Positions 16,949-23,024 of a stretch of DNA of 64,000 bases are shown here, piece after piece. The notes under the pieces are model-generated. The model had not been told where the DNA came from, did not search any database, and saw only the letters and a list, made by a program, of their open reading frames with translations. How positions within the stretch are numbered: position 1 is the stretch's first letter; each line of letters starts with the position of its first letter. The DNA is taken from NCBI GenBank assembly GCA_948847595.1, contig CAQOGY010000004.1, positions 62,001-126,000 of the forward strand, given 5' to 3'. This DNA comes from an uncultured Bacteroides sp. (GTDB taxonomy: Bacteria; Bacteroidota; Bacteroidia; Bacteroidales; Bacteroidaceae). The position numbers and the translations under genes were made by a program.

Positions 16949-17782
16949 ATGAAAAAGATAACATTTATTTTATCTGCCGCGTTGTTGCTGACATTAGGCG
17001 TTTCGTCATGTATGGACGACTTTGATACGCCTGTGACAGGGAACGCTTATGGTAATAACACTATAAAAGAGCAACGGACTATTTCGATTGCTAATCTGAA
17101 GGAAAAATACAGTTCAGTAATTTCGGCAAATCAGTTTCAGACAGTTACTGAAGAAACTCGGATTTCCGGTGTAGTAGTAGGTGACGACGAAAGTGGAAAT
17201 ATCTACAAACAGCTGATTGTGGCTGATGAAACAGGAGCTATTGTGGTAGGTATTAACTCTACTGGCATCTATGCTAATTGCCCTGTTGGACAGAAAGTGG
17301 TGATTGACTGTGAAAACTTGAATGTGGGTGGATACGGAATGCAAGCTCAGATAGGTACTACCTACAAAGGAGCCATTGGACGTATGGACCTGGCTGTATG
17401 GTTGGATCATGTCAGAGTAATCAATAAACCTCAATTGTGGTATGACGAGCTTATTCCGATGGAACTTACCGGCGCTCAGCTGAAAGCTTATGATAAAGAC
17501 TTGGCGCCTGTACTTGTGATGTTCAAGGATGTTACAATTAAAGAAGCGGATGGTACTGCTACTTTTGCTCCTGAAGATTTGAAGGATGGTGGTAATGGAG
17601 TAAACCGTACATTGGTGTTGGATGATAATTCAACATTGACGTTCCGTACCAGCACTTATGCTAATTTCTCAACCGAAGTGATGCCGACAGGTAAAATTAA
17701 TGTGATAGGTATTCTGAGCCGTTATAATAGTACATGGCAAATTGTAGCTAGAACATATAGTGATATTCAAAGAAATAACTAA
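16949..17782 (+). CDS. DUF5689-type lipoprotein (OB-fold-like)
   Basis: The chosen ATG gives a signal peptide and lipobox (LGVSSC) at residues 16-21, then a 277-residue protein; an ATG nine codons earlier would put charged residues before the signal. The segment RISGVVVGDDESGNIYKQLIVADETG followed by GQKVVIDC is the nucleic-acid-binding OB-like pattern seen in DUF5689 and in surface nuclease-associated proteins of Bacteroidetes. It is probably surface-exposed or periplasmic. Directly following the receptor gene, it could act like a SusD, capturing ligand for the receptor. Its true ligand is not known. Confidence 0.75.
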   Translation: MKKITFILSAALLLTLGVSSCMDDFDTPVTGNAYGNNTIKEQRTISIANLKEKYSSVISANQFQTVTEETRISGVVVGDDESGNIYKQLIVADETGAIVVGINSTGIYANCPVGQKVVIDCENLNVGGYGMQAQIGTTYKGAIGRMDLAVWLDHVRVINKPQLWYDELIPMELTGAQLKAYDKDLAPVLVMFKDVTIKEADGTATFAPEDLKDGGNGVNRTLVLDDNSTLTFRTSTYANFSTEVMPTGKINVIGILSRYNSTWQIVARTYSDIQRNN

Positions 17783-17803
17783 TAAAATAAATATTCAACT
17801 ATT

Positions 17804-19768
17804 ATGAAAAAGATTCTAAATGCTTTATTCTTGACTATAATAACGTTAGTCACATTTAGTTGTAGTGATGTTCCTGCTCCTTATGATATCAATGGAGGAG
17901 GAAACGGCGAAGGACCTGCCTTGACTGGAGATGGTACGAAAGAGAATCCATATGACATAGCAAGTGCTATGACGAAACAGGATAACTCAGAAGCTTGGGT
18001 GATGGGATATATTGTAGGTTGCATTAATGATAAGAGTATTTCGACTGATGCTGTATTTGCACCTCCTTTTACAAATGCCGCAAATATATTGATTGCTGCT
18101 GATGCGGATGAAACAGATTATAAGAAATGTATCCCAGTACAGCTAGTGTCTCAAACCGATGTTCGTGCTGCATTAAATTTGGTTGACAATGGTGGAAACT
18201 TGGGTAAAGCCGTTGTAATTAAGGGACAGTTGACGAAATATTTTGGAGTTGCTGGTCTTAAGAGTCCTACTGCTGCGGTTCTTGATGGTAAAGATATTGG
18301 AGATGGTGGTGACCCGGAACCTGGTGATAAAGATAATCCGTTAGGCTTGGATGATTCAAAGAAAAATAATACTTTCTCTGCTGATTTTGAAGATTTGGTA
18401 GCAAATAGTGATTATGAACTGGAAGGTTGGTATAATGTTGCTGTAGAAGGTGGTAGACGCTGGCAAGGAAAGACATTTAATAATACCACGACAGGTAAAA
18501 CCGATAAATATATTCAAGCTACCTCTTATGGTGGTACTGGTGAAAAATTTGAATGTTGGTTTGCAACTCCTGCCTTTGAGGTGGATCAAGTTAAGGATAA
18601 AAAAGTATCTTTCGATTGCGCTGTATACAATTATGCAACTGCTTCTGCTAATTCTAAATTGGAAGTTTATTTCCTTCAATTAGTGGATGGTAAGATGGTT
18701 TCTACTGCGATAAATGTAGCAGGGATGCCAACAACAGATAATACATGGGTATCATTGACAGCAGATTTGAGTGCTCAAGCTGGTAAAACAGGATTTGTTG
18801 GATTTAAATATACAAGTACTAGCTCTTCTGAAGCGTTAAGTTATCGATTGGATAATATTAAAGCGGGACCAGCTGAAGGTGGAGAAGATCCTGATCCTTC
18901 AGGAGAAACTGTTGTAGTAACTAAAGATCAGTCTTATGAAGAAACCTTTGCCTCAGCATTTGGAAAATTTACAATAGATAATAAAGAACTGGGAGGATTA
19001 GAAGCTGTTTGGACGATTGATGCAAGTTATAAATGTGCAATAGCAAGTGCTTTTAAGGATGCTGCTGGTATTGTTGCTGAAAGTTGGTTAGTATCACCAA
19101 TTATAGATATGACTTCTATATTATCTACAGATGATATTAATTTGTCATTTACTCAGATGTCCCAAAAACAGGGTGATGCAAATGAATATATGTTGAAAAT
19201 TAAAAATGTAAGTGATAACGGGGCTTGGGAAAATCTAACGTTTGAACAACCGGAAGCCGGATTTAAAGCAATGTTAGTAAACATAAAGCTACAGGTTTAT
19301 GCTGGTAAGAAAATACAGTTAGCATTTGTATATAAGAATGCTAAGACTGATTCTGCACCTAAATGGGAAATTCAGAATGTGAAAATTGGTGTAACACCAG
19401 GTGTGCCAGGTGGAACAGAGGATGATCCTTTAACTTGTGCAGAAGTGATAGCCTTGAATAATACTGCAGCAGGTCCTTATTATGTGAAAGGCTATATCAT
19501 AGGTTTTGCAAGTAGCGCTACTAGTTTCGTGTTCAGCAATTTTACAGATAAGCAGAATACTAATATTGTTATTGCTGATTCAAAAACTGAGACTGAAACT
19601 ACTAAGTGTGTTATTGTAAAATTACCCAATGGTGATATGCGTTCTGGGCTTAACTTGTATAACAACCCAACTAACTTAGGAAAATTAGTCTCTATTAAAA
19701 GTACATTGGGTGCATATTTTAAAGTACCAGGTTTAACTAATCCTACCGAATATAAGTTCGTTGAATAA
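17804..19768 (+). CDS. Multidomain lipoprotein: two DUF6359/OB-like domains around choice-of-anchor J domains
   Basis: The 654-residue product has a lipobox (TLVTFSC). Residues about 45-165 and 545-654 are homologous to each other: both carry a GxxxxPY/PL opening, then a VMGYIVG or VKGYIIG strand, a NI-IAD segment, a KC-PVQL or KCVIVKL strand, and end with LGK-V-IKG-L-KYFGV-GL or its equivalent. Between them lie two beta-sandwich segments, about 190-350 (SADFED, WFATPAFEVD) and 370-530 (SWLVSPIIDM), with the choice-of-anchor J pattern. The protein is likely a surface binding protein. Base composition is more A+T-rich than the receptor gene. A terminator follows 25 bases after the stop. Confidence 0.72.
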   Translation: MKKILNALFLTIITLVTFSCSDVPAPYDINGGGNGEGPALTGDGTKENPYDIASAMTKQDNSEAWVMGYIVGCINDKSISTDAVFAPPFTNAANILIAADADETDYKKCIPVQLVSQTDVRAALNLVDNGGNLGKAVVIKGQLTKYFGVAGLKSPTAAVLDGKDIGDGGDPEPGDKDNPLGLDDSKKNNTFSADFEDLVANSDYELEGWYNVAVEGGRRWQGKTFNNTTTGKTDKYIQATSYGGTGEKFECWFATPAFEVDQVKDKKVSFDCAVYNYATASANSKLEVYFLQLVDGKMVSTAINVAGMPTTDNTWVSLTADLSAQAGKTGFVGFKYTSTSSSEALSYRLDNIKAGPAEGGEDPDPSGETVVVTKDQSYEETFASAFGKFTIDNKELGGLEAVWTIDASYKCAIASAFKDAAGIVAESWLVSPIIDMTSILSTDDINLSFTQMSQKQGDANEYMLKIKNVSDNGAWENLTFEQPEAGFKAMLVNIKLQVYAGKKIQLAFVYKNAKTDSAPKWEIQNVKIGVTPGVPGGTEDDPLTCAEVIALNNTAAGPYYVKGYIIGFASSATSFVFSNFTDKQNTNIVIADSKTETETTKCVIVKLPNGDMRSGLNLYNNPTNLGKLVSIKSTLGAYFKVPGLTNPTEYKFVE

Positions 19769-19792
19769 CTAATAACTGGATATAAGGTAATA

Positions 19793-19829
19793 AGGAGTAT
19801 ACTGATGTAATATAGTATACTCCTTTTTT
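19793..19829 (+). terminator. Intrinsic terminator inside the nuclease operon
   Basis: AGGAGTATACT pairs perfectly with AGTATACTCCT with a ten-base loop, followed by TTTTTT. It ends only 15 bases before the next ATG, so the downstream nuclease depends on read-through or is made at lower level. Confidence 0.8.
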
Positions 19830-19843
19830 AACAAAAATGAATT

Positions 19844-20722
19844 ATGAGATTTTTTAATAGAAGTGTTGTTTTATTGATTTGTTGTACATTTTTCCTTGTA
19901 TCTTGTAGCAAAGATGATGAAGATGAAAATAAAGAAAATATAGCATTTAGTCCTATTGAACTTCCTGCTTTACGCAATGGCGCTGATGATATATTTTTAT
20001 CTCCAACTACTACATTTAATGGTCAACAAGTAATTACTTATAGTATGGAGTATGACAAGAGTAAAAAGCACGCTCGTTGGGTGGCCTTTAAATATTATAA
20101 TGTAACAGGACAAACAAATTGGAACCGTAATGACTGGAAACAGACAGAATGGGGTGGTGATCCTTGGCAATCTGATCCGAATATTCCCCAGGCTGATCAA
20201 CGGGTACAAAGTGACTTTGGAAAGCAAGGTTATGATCGTGGGCATATTTGTGCTTCTTCAGATCGTCTTTATTCAAAAGATGCCAATGAGCAAACTTTCT
20301 ATTATAGCAATATGAGTCCTCAGAAGAATTATTTTAATGGAACTAAGGGTATTTGGAATGATTTGGAAGGGAAAGTTCGTACTTGGGGGCGAAGTAGTAC
20401 TTTTCGTGATACTCTGTATGTCGTGAAAGGTGGGACTATAGATAAAGAAAATCAAATATGGACATATATTGGTGGAGATAAATCGAAACCTGTTCCTAAA
20501 TATTATTTCATGGCATTACTTTGTAAAAAGGGGGAAACTTATAAAGCCATTGGTTTTTGGCTGGATCAAAGTACTACAGCAAAGCCTGCATTATCTGAAT
20601 GTGCTAAAACAATTGACGAACTGGAAGAATTAACAGGTTTGGATTTCTTTCATAATTTACCGGATAACTTAGAGAATGCTGTAGAATCTAAGTACGCAAT
20701 ATCTGCTTGGACCGGACTGTAA
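19844..20722 (+). CDS. Secreted DNA/RNA non-specific endonuclease, lipoprotein
   Basis: The 292-residue protein has a lipobox (FFLVSC) followed by an acidic linker and a NUC1-family domain. The signature YDRGHICASSDR near residue 131 is canonical DRGH, and the NMSPQ segment with the metal-binding Asn follows 30 residues later. It should hydrolyse DNA and RNA on the cell surface or in the periplasm. It shares the domain and much of the C-terminus (TGLDFFHNLPDN versus TGIDFFHNLPDN) with the nuclease at 11992-13131, but lacks that protein's BACON domain. A terminator just upstream suggests it is the weakly expressed distal gene of the receptor operon. Confidence 0.9.
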   Translation: MRFFNRSVVLLICCTFFLVSCSKDDEDENKENIAFSPIELPALRNGADDIFLSPTTTFNGQQVITYSMEYDKSKKHARWVAFKYYNVTGQTNWNRNDWKQTEWGGDPWQSDPNIPQADQRVQSDFGKQGYDRGHICASSDRLYSKDANEQTFYYSNMSPQKNYFNGTKGIWNDLEGKVRTWGRSSTFRDTLYVVKGGTIDKENQIWTYIGGDKSKPVPKYYFMALLCKKGETYKAIGFWLDQSTTAKPALSECAKTIDELEELTGLDFFHNLPDNLENAVESKYAISAWTGL

Positions 20723-20756
20723 TAGAATAAAACTTGTTTGTTAGAGATATAATTAG

Positions 20757-20814
20757 ACCTTCATCTTCCACTTTTTCCTATCGATAGGAGATTAAAGTGG
20801 GGGATGAAGGTTTT
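20757..20814 (+). terminator. Terminator after the second nuclease
   Basis: ACCTTCATC pairs with GATGAAGGT, with an inner CCACTTT/AAAGTGG stem and a TCCTATCGATAGGA palindrome at the tip. TTTT follows. Confidence 0.7.
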
Positions 20815-20896
20815 GGGTTATATAGGAATATGCTCTGATAGCTTAGTGTTATTGAACTCATATTTAAATAAGACATAGATTAGTTGTATAATGGTT

Positions 20897-21337
20897 TTAT
20901 AACTTTTGTCTATTACTGATCTTCATCCACAATTTTTCCCACCATCCACTTTCAGCTTTACTTAGCATATCAGAGGTTATCGTGATTATCTTTTCTCTTA
21001 ACTTGTTCTGTTCGGTTGCCATCGCATACTGCCTTTCCAGCACTGAAATTCTACGCTTTTTGTATTGAAGGTCTTTTTCTTGTAGCTCAATGACTTCCAT
21101 ATACAGTTTACACACTTCAGACTGATTGATACAGAGTTGTTCTAGTGTGCGGATATATCCTGTTGTGGGAAGATTCTTGCGCAGGTACATAAATCTCTGA
21201 AGGCTCTTTTCGTCTATGATAAGAGTAGTTTCAGTGAAATATGCGGTGATTGCTTCCATTTCTGCCCACAAACAGATGTCTTCTTCTTTGACTCCGTACT
21301 TGTGCGCCGCTTCGTCTATGCTAATCCATTTCGGCAT
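20897..21337 (-). CDS. Hypothetical HTH plus coiled-coil protein
   Basis: I do not recognise a named family. The 146-residue protein opens MPKWISIDEAAHKYGVKEEDICLWAE, which reads like a winged HTH of the MerR/excisionase type (a helix with AAxKYGV, turn, then a recognition helix), followed by a short hydrophobic beta region. Residues about 75-130 are rich in Glu, Lys, Gln and Leu (LQEKDLQYKKRRISVLERQ) and would form a coiled coil for dimerisation. No signal peptide or membrane segment. Upstream of it lies an unusually long non-coding tract with hairpins and palindromic arrays, which could be its target or leader. Alternatives: a remnant of a mobile element's regulator. Confidence 0.6.
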   Translation of the reverse strand: MPKWISIDEAAHKYGVKEEDICLWAEMEAITAYFTETTLIIDEKSLQRFMYLRKNLPTTGYIRTLEQLCINQSEVCKLYMEVIELQEKDLQYKKRRISVLERQYAMATEQNKLREKIITITSDMLSKAESGWWEKLWMKISNRQKL

Positions 21338-21508
21338 AGTGTTTCTTTGTTTATGCGTTTAACAAAAAGAGCGAATAACTCTTGCCAAGCATGGTGCAAC
21401 AAGCATCCCTGCATTTTGCTTTCTAGTCGGAGGGTTATGGGGTATGGGGATTATGTAGGGGAACCGACCGGATACAAAAAAGACATGGATGCTGTTGAAC
21501 CATTATCC

Positions 21509-21677
21509 GGTCTTGAGGTCTTAGCAAAACCCTTAGAAAGATAATGATAACAACAGACATCCACGTCAATCGTTTATATATAACACATCTATAACTGATA
21601 TGTTGATATACAGCCATCCACGTGGAGTATCTGTTGTATCATCCCTCTTCTAAATGAAATTGCTAAGTTTCAAGACC
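21509..21677. repeat. Long imperfect inverted repeat (169 bases)
   Basis: Paired segments in order: GGTCTTGA (21509) with TCAAGACC (21670), CTTAGCAA (21520) with TTGCTAAG (21660), CAACAG (21551) with CTGTTG (21631), TCCACGT (21560) with ACGTGGA (21620). The loop is about 53 bases. A shorter overlapping repeat, GACCGGATA (21466) with TATCCGGTC (21504), competes with the left arm. It may be a structured RNA or a remnant of a small non-autonomous element. Confidence 0.6.
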
Positions 21678-21910
21678 GAGAGATAATACGTTATTTACTC
21701 CAATTAAGTTGTAAAAACCACTACCCGCTTATTACATCTAGCTGATGCGCAGAAAGTGTACAGCAAAGATATATGTTTTTTCGGAATAAAGTGGGAGAAT
21801 GGGAATAAATAAAAGAAGTCTGGTATTTAGAATGATTTTTTGTGTTTAGGTGATGTTATTTCAAGGTGTTGTTTGCCATTAGTAGCACTTAGCGCATTTA
21901 TCTCCTTCGT

Positions 21911-21967
21911 AAAGCAACGCTTTGTATCTTCAAAAGCAATGCTTTATGGTTGCTAAAGCATTGCTTT
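21911..21967. repeat. Three 13-bp palindromes at 22-bp spacing
   Basis: AAAGCAACGCTTT (21911), AAAGCAATGCTTT (21933) and AAAGCATTGCTTT (21955) are separated by exactly 22 bases start to start, two turns of the helix. The nine-base spacers differ. This is the layout of a multi-dimer binding site. Confidence 0.7.
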
Positions 21968-22096
21968 AAATAACCATACGGTAGATGTTACGAGTGTCGT
22001 CTTCACCTTCACTTTTTCCTCTCAACCTTTTATTTATCAGTGATCTCGGGTGAAGGGTCGGCTATTCACCTAGTGAGTGGAGAAAACATTGTAAGT

Positions 22097-22130
22097 GTTT
22101 GAAATAAACTATCAATGGTTTGAAACAAAC
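22097..22130. repeat. Pair of GTTTGAAA-type near-palindromes, 21 bp apart
   Basis: GTTTGAAATAAAC (22097) and GTTTGAAACAAAC (22118). The second has arms GTTTG and CAAAC around AAA. Confidence 0.55.
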
Positions 22131-22151
22131 ATTGGGAAGAAAAAAATAATC

Positions 22152-22221
22152 TATTAGCATCTTTTTATTAGGTTATAGCTAATACGAATATCATTATAGC
22201 AAAAACAAATTAGCTTATAGC
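22152..22221. repeat. TTATAGC repeats at 21-bp spacing
   Basis: TTATAGC at 22173, 22194 and 22215, with a variant TATTAGC at 22152: four positions on an exact 21-base register. The 22173 copy lies inside an ATTAG/CTAAT palindrome. Confidence 0.55.
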
Positions 22222-22644
22222 AAAGTGAACGATGTCTTTATGATTACATATGAAAATTGGGTGAAGGATCGGTGAAGGGCGATATGCTTCACCCGTTATC
22301 ACTTATGAATAAAAGGTTTCGAAGAAAAGGTGAAGGCTACCCTTCTATTTGAAAATTTATAGTATGACGTATAAAAGCATCTGGCTTTGATGGGAAGGGG
22401 GCGTTTAAGTGTAAGAATTTCTAACATTACACAGCTCATACAAGTTACTTGGTATATGGTTGATGCAAGCTCAAGAGAAGGGAAATCAAGGTGATGCCTG
22501 CATGGAAGTGGATGTGCAATAAAATGAAAAACGATTCTCTGATATATCAGGAATTACTTGATATTAATGGCAAATAAAATATGGGTTCTAAATATAATAC
22601 CTTTTAGTGTACAACTTAATCTCTTTTAGTGAATGAATTAATTC

Positions 22645-22732
22645 GTCTGCCTATAGGCAAAGTTGCGTTTGCCTATAGGCAACCTTTCGTCCGGCTATAG
22701 GCGGACGAAAAGATGCCTATAGCCGGACGAAT
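22645..22732. repeat. Four CTATAG-centred palindromes at exact 22-bp spacing
   Basis: CTATAG centres occur at 22651, 22673, 22695 and 22717. The first two units are TGCCTATAGGCA; the third and fourth change to CGG/GGC flanks (GGCTATAGGC; GCCTATAGCC). The outer sequence GAATTAATTCGTC at the left and GACGAATTAATT at the right also pair, making one large dyad. Two CTTTTAGTG copies (22601, 22623) immediately upstream keep the same 22-base step. Confidence 0.75.
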
Positions 22733-23024
22733 TAATTTATGAATGCGGTGACGTTATTTTCTACAGAGAAAACCTTTATTCAATTATGCCGTTGTTCTTA
22801 AGATTTTGAAGATGTATTTATAATGTGCAGCCAAGAAAGACCTCTGCCATTCTATGACCTAGAAATCAGTTTCTCTTTTCGTATAATCTTTTTTATCTCT
22901 TCTTTTACGATTCTTAACTCCGAAGATTTCGTAACCATAAAGAAACCATCTACTTTTACCCCGTATTTGTAAGAAATTGAAAGAAACTTCGTCTAATAAA
23001 CTAAAAACTAAAACGATTCCAAAC

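Larger units (their letters stand above)
21338..23024. other. 1.7-kb non-coding tract with hairpin and periodic palindromes
   Basis: No open frame here has coding character; those of 60-80 codons run through repeats. The tract holds a 169-base hairpin (21509-21677), a triple palindrome array (21911-21967), GTTTGAAA pairs (22097-22130), a TTATAGC array (22152-22221), several GGTGAAGG elements (22001-22336) and a CTATAG palindrome array (22645-22732). Each is listed separately. Composition is A+T-rich. Confidence 0.6.

Noticed and set aside
21302..21544. 80-codon plus-strand frame at the start of the gene desert
   Set aside because: It overlaps the 5' end of the HTH gene and runs into the hairpin region; no start context or family features.
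21900..22740. CRISPR array
   Set aside because: Units are 21-22 bases with 12-13 bp palindromes and 9-10 base spacers; CRISPR repeats and spacers are each longer, and no cas genes are present.
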